From Ardenticatenaceae bacterium (lineage in GTDB: Bacteria > Chloroflexota > Anaerolineae > Promineifilales > Promineifilaceae), in assembly GCA_030065875.1 (NCBI GenBank), contig JASJCR010000003.1, positions 42,185 through 106,184 of the forward strand: DNA of 64,000 nt. The letters run 5' to 3'. The notes beneath the pieces were generated by a model. That model was given only the letters and a program-made list of their open reading frames with translations. It ran no database searches and was not told the origin of the DNA. The position numbers and the translations under genes were made by a program. Positions 17,806 to 26,398 of the stretch are shown here, one piece after another (position 1 is the stretch's first letter; each line of letters starts with the position of its first letter).

Positions 17806-17808
17806 ACT
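17800..17808 (+). promoter_or_regulatory. Extended -10 box of the MalT-SARP gene
   Basis: TGTTAAACT (TG, one base, TAAACT) ends 6 bases before ATG 17815, predicting transcription that starts at or next to the start codon. No clear -35 is visible. The first bases belong to the heptamer array. Confidence 0.45.
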
Positions 17809-17814
17809 GTGTTC

Positions 17815-20800
17815 ATGCACAACCGCCTCTCTATCGTGCGGACGAGGCTGGCCCCGCCTCGGCCGTCTAAACATACCCTGTCGCGGTCGAGGCTAACCGA
17901 GCGCCTTCTTGAGGCGGCCAGACACCGCGTAACGATCGTCCAGGCGGGCACCGGCTACGGCAAAAGTACGGCGGCGGCCGAGCTAGTGCAGACCGGCGTA
18001 AACTGCGTCTGGTACCATCTCAGCGATGAAGATGCTGATGTCCTGGTTTTTTTGAGTCATTTGTTGTACGGCCTGCATACGGTCGTACCCGAGCTCTCCC
18101 AAACAGCGGTTGGTGAGTTGGAGAAGTGGCCGCGTCAGAAGCAGGCGGAGCGGGCTTTCAAAGTAGTTGATCTCATCATCAACGAGCTCGATCAAAAGCT
18201 GACCGATCCCCTTTATTTTATCATCGACGATGCCCAGCATCTCAACACCACGGCCGCCACTCGCGATCTATTGGGCTACCTTATCCATCACGCTCCCCAC
18301 CGCTTTCACCCTATACTGTTAACCCGCTATCCGCTTGATTTCTCCGGGCTGCTGGAGTGGCGGATGCGCGGCGAAATCCTGGAAATCAACCAGCAGGAGC
18401 TGGCCTTTACGGCAGTGGAAATCACCGATCTTTTTGCTGGGCAGTACGGCCTGACTCTGGAAGAAGAAGATGTTCTGCTGCTGACCCGCCGGGTTGAAGG
18501 GTGGCCAATCGCCCTCCCGCTGGTCTGGCAGCGCTTTTATCGGGACCGCTCGATTCCCAACGCCCTCGGCCGTGTATCCGGCACAACCGGCGATTTGTTT
18601 GCCTGGCTGGTGCAGGAGGTGATCGCTCAACAGCCACCGGCCGTACAGCGTTTTTTGCAGATTACATCCGTTTTACGGGAGATGACCGTCGACCGCTGTA
18701 ACGCGCTGCGCGAGGCCTCTGACAGCGATCAGATCCTGGCTACCCTCCACGATCGGGGACTCTTCGTCGTTGATCTAGGTAGTGATCGCTGTCGCTATCA
18801 CCACTTGTTTCGCGATCTTCTGATCAATCAGCTGTCTCCAGGTGAAGCGCAGACCGCCCATCGCCGGGCGGCCGTCATTGCGGCCAATCGTAAAGAGCTG
18901 GAAGAGGCGATTTATCATCACCTGGAAGCGCACGATTTTGCGGCCGCGGCCGTCGTTCTAACCCATCTTGGCCGGAAACTGGTGCGGAGCGGGCGGCTCG
19001 ACACCTTATCCGACTGGCTGGCCGCCCTACCCCCCGATATTTTGGCCGATCACCCCAATTTGCTAACGTACATGGGGGATATTGCCCGGCTTTACAGCCG
19101 TTTTGAGGAGGCTCTGGGCTGGTACGAGCAGGCGCTCGACCGCGCCCGGCAGCAAAACGATCGACAAAGCATCGGGCAGGCATTGCGCGGCCAGGCGCGC
19201 GTGTATCTCGATACGGTTAACCCCAGCCGGGCGGAGGAACTTCTTCAGGAGGCGCTGCGTCTGGCCGACGGCATCGAAGATCGTCAGAGCCAGGCTCGCC
19301 TTTTGACCCTGATGGCTGAAAATCTGCTCAACCGCGGCCGGCTTAAAGAAGCGGAGGTGTATCAGCAGCAGGCGCGCCAGCTGCAGGAAGAGGGGCCCAG
19401 TGAGGTCGAAGTGCCGGTTCGGCTGCTGCTGCGCACCGGCCGGCTCGACGAGGCGCTGGAAATCCTGGACCGGCAGGCGGCTCAGGAAGAAAAAGAACCG
19501 GTTCTCGTCCCGCGAGCCCATCGCGAAACGATGCTGCTGCTTTCTCTTATTCATGCCTTCAAGGGTGAACAGGCGGCCGCTTACCGTTTTGCCAGATTGG
19601 GAACAGAACGCGGCCAGCGGCTTAAATCCGAATTTATTACGGCCGTGGGGTGGATGCGCCAGGGTCATGCCCATTTGCTCGCTAAAAACCAGCAGGGGTA
19701 CGAGCAAGCCCGACACTGCTTTCAGAAGGCGATTCGCCTGAGCGAGACGCTGCTGGTGCCGCGGCTCAAGGTCGAGGCATACTGGGGATTGACCCAGGCT
19801 TACGGTTTTCAGGGAGATCTGGTGAGCGCCCAGGAGATGACCGAGGCCGGTTTGGAGCTGGCCCGTGAAGCTGGTGACGAGTGGATCGCGGCCGCCTTAC
19901 ATCTCGCCTGGGGCGCCAGCCTGGTTTTGAGCGGCGTGGACGAAAGCGCCGAGCTGGCCAAGGCCCTAAACGGTTTTGAAGAGTGTGGCGATCATTACGG
20001 GATGACGGTCACCCTGCTGTGGCAATCTCTGCTCTGGCGGCGGTTGGGGGATCGTGTGCGGCTGGAGCGCGATCTCAAAGTATGGCTCAGGCAGATACGA
20101 CAGCACAACTATGGATTTATCTGCCGGCGACCGATTTTGCTTGGCCCGCCTGACCCGCGGTCGGTGATTCCCCTCCTCGTTGCGGCCCGCAACGCCGAAA
20201 TCGAAGCGCCACTCACGCAGGATTTGCTGCAGCAGATCGGGGTCAGCCCGCTGCTGGAAATTCACCCCGGTTATCAGCTGCGGGTCAACATGCTGGGACC
20301 GTTTCGACTATGGCTCGGCCGGGAGGAAGTGCCTGCTTCCGCCTGGAAGCGGCAAAAAGCGCGGCAGCTGTTCCAGCTGCTGCTCACACGGCGCGAAACC
20401 CTGCTCGACCGGGAGCAGATCATTGATTTACTGTGGCCGGAGCTCGACCCGCTCAGCGGGGAGAGGGATTTTAAGATCGCCTATACGACGCTGCTCAAGG
20501 TGCTCGAGCCGCAGCGGGACCGCAAGGCTCCGTCCGCTTTTGTGATGCGTGATGGCAGCCGGTACGGGCTCCGGCCGGAGGCCGACATCGCTGTTGACAT
20601 CCTGCAGTTTGAGCGGCTGGCCGCGGCCGGTGATCAGCAGCGCCGGGTAAATCCGGACGGAGCGATCGAGCATTATCGAGCGGCCGTCGAGCTGTATCAG
20701 GGCGATTTTTTGCAGGCGTTTCCTTACGAGCGATGGGCTTCAGAAGAGCGGGAGCGGCTGCTGACGATCTACATGCGCACCGCTGAACGATTGGCTCAGC

Positions 20801-21042
20801 TGCTGGCTCATCAGGAGCGATGGGAGGGAGTGGTGTACGTGGCCGAACAGATTTTACAGCGCGACGACTGCTGGGAAGAGGCATATCGCCTGTTGATGCG
20901 GGCGTACGCGGCCCTGGGTCAGCGGCCGCTGGCTTTGCGGGTCTATCAGCGCTGTGCCGAAAGACTGCAGGCGGAGCTCAACGTGGCCCCGGCCGGCGTC
21001 ACGTTAAACCTGCTGGAAGAAATTAAGGAGAGAGAGGTTTAA
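17815..21042 (+). CDS. MalT-type STAND ATPase fused to a C-terminal SARP domain
   Basis: The 1075-residue protein starts at ATG 17815, supported by the -10 box 6 bases upstream. A GTG 6 bases earlier is less likely. It opens like MalT/LuxR regulators (SIVRTRLAPPRPSKHTLSRS) with Walker A QAGTGYGKST (about 43-52) and Walker B YFIIDDAQHL, then a TPR-like array. Instead of a LuxR helix-turn-helix, the C-terminus (about 820-1070) carries an OmpR-type winged helix (NMLGPFRLWLGREEV) plus a complete BTAD helical domain. The DNA-binding module is thus of SARP type placed at the opposite end from AfsR-like proteins. The gene precedes the hydrolase/ligase/transporter block and may regulate it. Confidence 0.87.
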   Translation: MHNRLSIVRTRLAPPRPSKHTLSRSRLTERLLEAARHRVTIVQAGTGYGKSTAAAELVQTGVNCVWYHLSDEDADVLVFLSHLLYGLHTVVPELSQTAVGELEKWPRQKQAERAFKVVDLIINELDQKLTDPLYFIIDDAQHLNTTAATRDLLGYLIHHAPHRFHPILLTRYPLDFSGLLEWRMRGEILEINQQELAFTAVEITDLFAGQYGLTLEEEDVLLLTRRVEGWPIALPLVWQRFYRDRSIPNALGRVSGTTGDLFAWLVQEVIAQQPPAVQRFLQITSVLREMTVDRCNALREASDSDQILATLHDRGLFVVDLGSDRCRYHHLFRDLLINQLSPGEAQTAHRRAAVIAANRKELEEAIYHHLEAHDFAAAAVVLTHLGRKLVRSGRLDTLSDWLAALPPDILADHPNLLTYMGDIARLYSRFEEALGWYEQALDRARQQNDRQSIGQALRGQARVYLDTVNPSRAEELLQEALRLADGIEDRQSQARLLTLMAENLLNRGRLKEAEVYQQQARQLQEEGPSEVEVPVRLLLRTGRLDEALEILDRQAAQEEKEPVLVPRAHRETMLLLSLIHAFKGEQAAAYRFARLGTERGQRLKSEFITAVGWMRQGHAHLLAKNQQGYEQARHCFQKAIRLSETLLVPRLKVEAYWGLTQAYGFQGDLVSAQEMTEAGLELAREAGDEWIAAALHLAWGASLVLSGVDESAELAKALNGFEECGDHYGMTVTLLWQSLLWRRLGDRVRLERDLKVWLRQIRQHNYGFICRRPILLGPPDPRSVIPLLVAARNAEIEAPLTQDLLQQIGVSPLLEIHPGYQLRVNMLGPFRLWLGREEVPASAWKRQKARQLFQLLLTRRETLLDREQIIDLLWPELDPLSGERDFKIAYTTLLKVLEPQRDRKAPSAFVMRDGSRYGLRPEADIAVDILQFERLAAAGDQQRRVNPDGAIEHYRAAVELYQGDFLQAFPYERWASEERERLLTIYMRTAERLAQLLAHQERWEGVVYVAEQILQRDDCWEEAYRLLMRAYAALGQRPLALRVYQRCAERLQAELNVAPAGVTLNLLEEIKEREV

Positions 21043-21126
21043 AGTTTACTCAATTTCACCTCGCGTAACTGATACGTAACTGTCTCCTGGTACCCTCCTC
21101 TCATACAAATAGCCTGATGGAAATCT

Positions 21127-21334
21127 GGTTATTGGTTATTCGTTATTAGTTATTGGTTTATTAACCTATTCGGCAGAGGTGCCGGTTCAAAATGATTCTA
21201 TCTACCCCTCTGTAACCGATTTTGAGATTGGTCTACAGACTACCCCACGACTGCCTCATTACGCTCATTAACCGGTACACGAATTCACCAGTAAACCAAT
21301 AACTAATAACCAATAACCAATAACCCATTACCCC
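21127..21334. repeat. Paired inverted heptamer arrays, GGTTATT / AACCAAT type
   Basis: Left array (21127-21160): GGTTATT, GGTTATT, CGTTATT, AGTTATT, GGTTTAT. Right array (21294-21328): AACCAAT, AACTAAT, AACCAAT, AACCAAT, AACCCAT. The two are inverted around a 130-bp core without a gene. The right array ends 6 bases before the next ATG, where no Shine-Dalgarno site is present. Confidence 0.8.
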
Positions 21335-22171
21335 ATGAATCACTTTGCTTCCACCAATAACATCCGCCTCCACTACCTCGACTATGGTGGAGATGGCCCC
21401 CCGCTGGTGCTCATGCCCGGTTTGAGCGCCAACGCTTACTGTTTTGACGGGCTGGTCGCGGCCGGGTTAACCGATCATGTGCGCCTGCTGGCCCTCGATC
21501 TTCGCGGCCGGGGGCAGAGCGACAAACCGCCAAGTGGGTATGCTATGAGCGACCATGCGGCCGATGTGATCGGTCTGCTCGATGCGCTGGGGCTCGACCA
21601 GGTAGCGCTTGGCGGCCACTCGTTTGGCGGCCTGCTGACGATGTACATCGCCGCGCATTACCCGGAACGGGTATCGCAGCTAATCATTCTAGACGCGGCC
21701 GGAGAGCTGCATCCCAGCGTGCGCGAGCTGATCAAGCCGTCGCTGGCCCGCCTGGAGCAAACTGTTCCTTCGTGGGAGCAGTTTATTGAACGCATGAAGG
21801 CCCAGCCGTTTCTGGCTGGGGAATGGGACGAGGCCCTGGAAAGTTATTATCGCGCTGATGTAGAAGTGCTGCCGGACGGCACGGTAAAGCCGCGCTCCGA
21901 CTCCAAAGCGATCTGGCAGGCGGCCGATTTGGCCATCGATGAACCCTGGGGCGATATATTGTCAAACATCACCCAACCGGCCGTTCTCATTCGCGCCCCG
22001 GAAAATTACGGCCCGGCGCCGATTGTCCCTTATGAAAATGCCATGCGCACCGTCGAGGCCATTCCCAACTGTCGCTATGTCGAAGGAAAGGGAAACCATA
22101 TGACGATGTTGTTTGGCAAACGGGCGAGGGGTGTGGTGGAAACGACAATTCAGGTTATGGGTGATGGGTGA
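21335..22171 (+). CDS. Alpha/beta hydrolase
   Basis: The 278-residue protein has all catalytic landmarks of the alpha/beta hydrolase family: LVLMPGLSANAYCFD (oxyanion), LDLRGRGQSDKP, nucleophile elbow LGGHSFGG, and VEGKGNHMTMLFGK with the probable catalytic His near residue 252. Families with this pattern include 3-oxoadipate enol-lactonase-like and haloperoxidase-like enzymes, and the exact substrate cannot be inferred. Its last residues (QVMGDG and stop) are encoded by the beginning of the GTGATAG repeat array, so the C-terminus was apparently reshaped by the repeat. The acyl-CoA ligase follows after 150 bp of repeats. Confidence 0.82.
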   Translation: MNHFASTNNIRLHYLDYGGDGPPLVLMPGLSANAYCFDGLVAAGLTDHVRLLALDLRGRGQSDKPPSGYAMSDHAADVIGLLDALGLDQVALGGHSFGGLLTMYIAAHYPERVSQLIILDAAGELHPSVRELIKPSLARLEQTVPSWEQFIERMKAQPFLAGEWDEALESYYRADVEVLPDGTVKPRSDSKAIWQAADLAIDEPWGDILSNITQPAVLIRAPENYGPAPIVPYENAMRTVEAIPNCRYVEGKGNHMTMLFGKRARGVVETTIQVMGDG

Positions 22172-22195
22172 TAGGTGATAGGTGATAGGTGATGG
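22154..22195 (+). repeat. Heptamer array GTGATRG overlapping a stop codon
   Basis: Units from 22154: GTTATGG, GTGATGG, GTGATAG, GTGATAG, GTGATAG, GTGATGG. The stop codon of the preceding hydrolase (22169-22171) lies within the array. Confidence 0.8.
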
Positions 22196-22232
22196 AGGGT
22201 TGACATAAAGTGGGTGATCGTTTATCCTGGCC

Positions 22233-22316
22233 AACACCCAACACCCAACACCCAACACCCAACACCCAACACCCAACACCCAACACCCAACACCCAACAC
22301 CCAACACCCAACACCC
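22233..22316 (+). repeat. Twelve perfect AACACCC copies
   Basis: AACACCC is repeated 12 times without a single mismatch, then ATTTT, then ATG 22322. This is the most uniform array in the window, which suggests recent expansion. No ribosome-binding site separates it from the ligase gene. Confidence 0.9.
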
Positions 22317-22321
22317 ATTTT

Positions 22322-23848
22322 ATGAATGCCGACCTGATCCTCCGTAAACGCGCCGATCTCACCCCAGATCGCGAAGCGCTGGTGGAAACCGCCACCGGCC
22401 GTCGCTTCTCTTTTGGGGAGCTCGAACGCCGCGCATCCCAAACCGCCCGCTGCCTGGCTGAGTTGGGGATCGAGGCCGGGGATCGAGTGGCGGTGCTGGC
22501 CGGCAACAGCGTTCTCTTTGTCGATCTGTTGTTTGGCTGCCTCAAGCTGGGGGCGATCTTAAACCCGCTGAACTGGCGGCTGGCGGCGCCCGAACTGGTT
22601 TTTATTTTGAACAACAGCCAACCCAAAATGTTGGTAGCCGGACCGGAATATGTGGAGCTGATGGCTGAAATTCGGCCACAGATTGAACTTGCCGTCTGCG
22701 CCGCCTGTGAAGGGGCAAAAATTCCCGGTGCCATCGACTTTGAAAAAGCGGTGGCCAGGGAGCCGGCCGACTCGCTGGTGGGGGCTGCTGTTGAACCGGA
22801 CGCGACCGCCTGCCTCATGTACACCTCCGGGACCACCGGCCGCCCAAAAGGAGCGATGATTCCCCACCGGCAAATTTTGTGGAACGCCATCAATACCGTC
22901 ATCAGCTGGGATTTGTCCGCCAGTGACGTGTCGCCAATTTTTACGCCGATGTTTCATGCCGGCGGCCTTTTTGTTTTTTTGACTCCGCTGTTTTACTGCG
23001 GCGGCAGGCTGGTCGTGGAGCGAGAATTTGACCCGGCCGGGTCACTGAGAACCATCGAAAATGAAGGATGTACGGTCATTTTAGGGGTGCCGACGCTGTT
23101 TCAGATGTGGCTCGACGACCAGGCAATTGAGCGCGCCCGCTTGGACCGGGTGCGCTGGTTTATCAGCGGTGGTGCTCCGTGCCCTCCCTCCCTGATCGTC
23201 GCCTGGCGCGAGCAAACCGGCACGACGCTCAAGCAGGGATACGGATTAACCGAAGCAGGCACCAACTGCTTCTCGATGACCGAGGCCGAAGCGAACAGCA
23301 AGGTGGGCTCGGTTGGCAAGCCGATTTTTCACAGCCGGATGCGATTGGTTGATGCGGCCAGCCGAGACGTGCATCAGGGTGAGGCCGGTCAACTGCTGAT
23401 CGCCGGTCCTCACGTTATGAGCGGTTACTGGAAGAATTCGGAGGGCACCAGCCGCACCCTCCGAAACGGCTGGCTTTACACCGGCGACATGGCTCGGCAG
23501 GATGAGGACGGCTACTTTTACATCGTCGGCCGCTTTAAAGACATGATCATTTCCGGTGGGGAAAATGTCTATGCTGCTGAAGTAGAAGCGGTGCTGCAGG
23601 CGCACCCGGCCGTGCAGGAGTGTGCCCTGATCGGCAAGCCGGATGAAAAGTGGGGTGAAATTGGCTTGATGATCGTGGTCCCGGCCGATCTGCAGCGGCC
23701 GCCCACGGTCAGCGATCTGTTTGCCCACTGCAGTCAGGCTCTCGCTCGCTACAAAATCCCCAAAGAATTTGTGTTTACCAACCACCTGCCCTACTCGCCC
23801 TATGGCAAGGTGGAGAAGATTAAGTTGAAAGAGAAATATTTAAAATAA
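22322..23848 (+). CDS. AMP-forming acyl-CoA synthetase/ligase
   Basis: The 508-residue protein starts at ATG 22322. Extending it upstream would only add heptapeptides from the repeat. All core motifs of the adenylate-forming superfamily are present: A3 LMYTSGTTGRPKGAMI, A5 YGLTEAG, A7 YTGDMARQDEDGYFYIVGR, A8 KDMIISGGENVYAAEVE and the A10 catalytic Lys in YSPYGKVEKIKLK. It converts a carboxylic acid, ATP and CoA to acyl-CoA, AMP and pyrophosphate in the cytoplasm. Length and motifs fit medium-chain or aromatic-acid CoA ligases. Its place before a Liv-type transporter suggests activation of an imported acid, which is an inference. Confidence 0.9.
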   Translation: MNADLILRKRADLTPDREALVETATGRRFSFGELERRASQTARCLAELGIEAGDRVAVLAGNSVLFVDLLFGCLKLGAILNPLNWRLAAPELVFILNNSQPKMLVAGPEYVELMAEIRPQIELAVCAACEGAKIPGAIDFEKAVAREPADSLVGAAVEPDATACLMYTSGTTGRPKGAMIPHRQILWNAINTVISWDLSASDVSPIFTPMFHAGGLFVFLTPLFYCGGRLVVEREFDPAGSLRTIENEGCTVILGVPTLFQMWLDDQAIERARLDRVRWFISGGAPCPPSLIVAWREQTGTTLKQGYGLTEAGTNCFSMTEAEANSKVGSVGKPIFHSRMRLVDAASRDVHQGEAGQLLIAGPHVMSGYWKNSEGTSRTLRNGWLYTGDMARQDEDGYFYIVGRFKDMIISGGENVYAAEVEAVLQAHPAVQECALIGKPDEKWGEIGLMIVVPADLQRPPTVSDLFAHCSQALARYKIPKEFVFTNHLPYSPYGKVEKIKLKEKYLK

Positions 23849-23949
23849 TCAATAGTCAATTATTAATTAATGGAAAGCTGAGAGGCGCGGCAGCGCCGAG
23901 CTAAAAGGCCCTTAAGGGCCGTGCTAACTTGCTAAATACAGGAGGACTC

Positions 23950-25314
23950 ATGAAAAGATCATCATTATTTTTACTGCTGCTGGCTCTGGTTTTGGGGTTG
24001 GTCGCGTGTGGCGGCGGTGAACCGGCCGCTGACCCGGTTGAGGAGCAGCCGGAAACAGTGGTTGAAGAAGAGCCGGTTGAGGATGAAGTTGTCGTTGACG
24101 AGGCGCCCAGCAGCTGTGATCCGATCAAAGTAGGGTTGATCACCGATGAAACCGGATCTCTGGCGATTTATGGCGCACACATTTTGCGCGGTTTTCCGCT
24201 GGGATTAGAGTACGCGACCGGCTCACCCGGCACAGAACAGGATGGCTTTACCAGCTATCCAACAAGTAACGGCTGTGAGATCCAGGTTTTTGTGCGCGAC
24301 GATCAGAGCAATCCGGAAACCACGGCCACCGTGGCCCGCGAACTCATCGAAGTTGAAGGGATAAACGTGCTGGTTGGTACGGTAAGCTCCGGGGCCACCG
24401 CCTCGCTCCAGGAGCTGGCCGCCCAAAATGAAATTGTCTTGATTGTGGCCCCGGCCGCGGCCAACGACATCACCGGCGTTGGCTTTAACGAATATACTTT
24501 TCGCACCAGCCGCAACAACTATCAGGATGCGGTCAACATCTGTGAATATTTGACGGCCGAGTACAACACCTTTGTCCAAATTGCGCCGGATTATTCGTTT
24601 GGTCAGGGCTCTGCGACCGCCTTCCGGGACGCGTGTACGGTGTTGGGAGGGGAGTTTGCTGCGGATGATGTCTTTGCTCCGGCCGATACGACGGATTTTA
24701 CGGCCTATATGGATCCGATTCTTGACGCCGTTGATGGGGGTGCGGAGGCGTTTATCGTGACCTGGGCCGGTGGTGGATTTGTACCCCTGCTGCAGGCGGC
24801 ACAGGACACCGGAGTGATGGATGAAGTCCCGATGGCGGCCGGGTTTGTGGACAATGTGGTCATGCCCGCCTTTTTCGCCAATGCCATCGGCAGCACCAGC
24901 GGAATCCTATATCATTACACGTTGCCCGATAACGAAATCAACGACTGGCTGGTTGAAAATACCCAGGAGCGTTTTGGGGTTCCCCCCGATCTGTTTGATG
25001 CGGACGCCATGAACGCCGCGATTCTTTTGGTGCGTGCCCTTGAGGAGACCGGCGATGACGCGTCGGCTGAGGCGCTGATCGCAGCGATGGAAGGGCTTGA
25101 GTTTGAAGGCCCCAAAGGAACGATTTATATCCGGCCGGAGGACCATGTCGCCATCCAGGATATGTATATCGCCACCCTGCTAAACGTCGACGATCCGGAG
25201 TTTAAGTACTTTGAAAATGTCGAGACCAACCGGCCGGACGTGCCCTGCCTTCTTCCTGAAGAGCTGGTTGATCGCTGTGGCGATTTGCCGGTGGGGTCTT
25301 TGGCGGGAGAATAA
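23950..25314 (+). CDS. Branched-chain-amino-acid-type ABC transporter, substrate-binding lipoprotein
   Basis: The 454-residue protein starts at ATG 23950 behind AGGAGG (23940-23945). The signal sequence MKRSSLFLLLLALVLGLVAC ends in a lipobox, so the mature protein is tethered by Cys20. An acidic linker (about 25-56) precedes a type I periplasmic-binding fold: IKVGLITDETGSLAIYG, DDQSNPETTATVARELIEVE, LVGTVSSGATASLQELA. It would capture a ligand outside the cell and deliver it to the permease encoded downstream. Liv-family binding proteins also take aromatic acids, amides or urea, so leucine should not be assumed. It is the only gene of the block with a strong Shine-Dalgarno site. Confidence 0.88.
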   Translation: MKRSSLFLLLLALVLGLVACGGGEPAADPVEEQPETVVEEEPVEDEVVVDEAPSSCDPIKVGLITDETGSLAIYGAHILRGFPLGLEYATGSPGTEQDGFTSYPTSNGCEIQVFVRDDQSNPETTATVARELIEVEGINVLVGTVSSGATASLQELAAQNEIVLIVAPAAANDITGVGFNEYTFRTSRNNYQDAVNICEYLTAEYNTFVQIAPDYSFGQGSATAFRDACTVLGGEFAADDVFAPADTTDFTAYMDPILDAVDGGAEAFIVTWAGGGFVPLLQAAQDTGVMDEVPMAAGFVDNVVMPAFFANAIGSTSGILYHYTLPDNEINDWLVENTQERFGVPPDLFDADAMNAAILLVRALEETGDDASAEALIAAMEGLEFEGPKGTIYIRPEDHVAIQDMYIATLLNVDDPEFKYFENVETNRPDVPCLLPEELVDRCGDLPVGSLAGE

Positions 25315-25316
25315 GA

Positions 25317-25470
25317 GGTTAGCGGTTATTAGTTACTCGTTATTGGTTATTAGTTATTTGTATATTGGTATATTTGTGTAATGGTCTAATAAATGGCCTG
25401 ATGACTCTCAATATACTAATACACCAATAAACTAATACACCAATTAACCAATAACTAATAACCAATAACC
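25317..25470. repeat. Paired inverted heptamer arrays before livG
   Basis: Left (25317-25358): GGTTAGC, GGTTATT, AGTTACT, CGTTATT, GGTTATT, AGTTATT. Right (25446-25470): AACCAAT, AACTAAT, AACCAAT, AACC. The type and inverted layout are the same as at 21127-21334, with a different core. Confidence 0.8.
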
Positions 25471-25479
25471 CCCTTTTTA

Positions 25480-26241
25480 ATGGCCCCCCTTTTAGAAACC
25501 CACGCCCTCCGCCGGGAATTTGGCGCGCTGGTGGCCGTTGCCGATGTGAGCATGCAGGTCGAGCAGGGCACCCTGCATTCGATCATCGGCCCGAACGGCG
25601 CTGGAAAAACAACGTTTTTCAACCTGCTAAACGGGACGCTCAAGCCAACCAGCGGCCGGGTGTTATTCAAGGGGCAGGAAATTACCCATCTGCCGGTCCA
25701 CCGCACGGCTCATTTGGGGATCGGCCGGTCGTTTCAGATCACCAATATCTTTCCAAACCTGAGCGTTTTTGAAAATATCCGTCTGGCTGCTCAGGCGTTG
25801 GGATCGGACAACTTTAAGCTGTTTCGGCCGTTTCACCGCTTCAAGACGTACATCGAGCGCGCGGAAGCGGTGGTCGACCTGGTGGGTTTAAGCGCGCAGG
25901 CCGATCAGCCGGCGCGCATTTTACCCCACGGGGCGCAGCGCAAGCTCGAATTGGGGATGATTCTCGCCCCCGATCCGGAACTGCTGCTGCTCGATGAACC
26001 AACGGCCGGAATGGCATCCGAGCAGGTGCCTGAACTGATCGCCCTCATTCAGAATATCCAGCAGAAAGGAAACAAGACAATTATGCTCGTCGAGCACAAC
26101 ATGAATGTGGTAATGAACGTTTCGGACAAAATCACGGTCATGAATTATGGCCAGGTTTTAGCTGAAGGTGCTCCGCAGGAGATCGCCGACAACGAGGCCG
26201 TGCAGACCGCGTATCTGGGGGAGCTTTATAGTCCTGAGTAG
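25480..26241 (+). CDS. livG: ABC transporter ATP-binding protein LivG
   Basis: The 253-residue protein carries Walker A GPNGAGKTT (about 36-44), a LivG-type signature written LPHGAQRKLE, Walker B LLLLDEPTAGM and the switch His in LVEHNMNVVM. The length and the closing YLGELY are typical of LivG. It would couple ATP hydrolysis to transport through the LivHM permease. The last codons (S-P-E-stop) read AGTCCTGAGTAG, which is the start of the heptamer array that follows. No Shine-Dalgarno site is visible before ATG 25480, and the preceding bases are repeat plus ccccttttta. Confidence 0.92.
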   Translation: MAPLLETHALRREFGALVAVADVSMQVEQGTLHSIIGPNGAGKTTFFNLLNGTLKPTSGRVLFKGQEITHLPVHRTAHLGIGRSFQITNIFPNLSVFENIRLAAQALGSDNFKLFRPFHRFKTYIERAEAVVDLVGLSAQADQPARILPHGAQRKLELGMILAPDPELLLLDEPTAGMASEQVPELIALIQNIQQKGNKTIMLVEHNMNVVMNVSDKITVMNYGQVLAEGAPQEIADNEAVQTAYLGELYSPE

Positions 26242-26276
26242 AAAAGGAAGTCCTGAGTCCTAAGTTAAAAGTCCTG
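26230..26276 (+). repeat. Heptamer array AGTCCTR at the livG 3' end
   Basis: AGTCCTG at 26230 contains the last livG codons. From 26249: AGTCCTG, AGTCCTA, AGTTAAA, AGTCCTG. The type matches the array next to the KAS III gene at 16332-16373. Confidence 0.75.
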
Positions 26277-26332
26277 AGCAAGCGGGTTGAAATTGGGGCT
26301 TGAAAACGAAAGGATGGGGCTTATGCTCTTTT

Positions 26333-26398
26333 AGCAATTAGCAATTAGCAATTAGCAATTAGCAATTAGCAATTAGCAATTAGCAATTAGCAATTAGC
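26333..26398 (+). repeat. Nine perfect AGCAATT copies abutting livF
   Basis: Nine full copies plus AGC run directly into ATG 26399. There is therefore no room for a Shine-Dalgarno site, and the start codon arises from the end of the array. Confidence 0.9.

Noticed and set aside
22214..22321. N-terminal extension of the acyl-CoA ligase through the AACACCC array
   Set aside because: The array is open in frame but gives low-complexity heptapeptides. The family N-terminus starts at ATG 22322.
22222..22902. Minus-strand open frame of 226 codons with heptapeptide repeats
   Set aside because: It overlaps the acyl-CoA ligase antisense, and its repeat part is just the AACACCC array read backwards. 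No ribosome-binding site or family match.
26333..26398. Short regular repeats as a possible CRISPR array
   Set aside because: Units are 7 bp without spacers of unique sequence, and no cas genes are nearby. The same applies to the other arrays.
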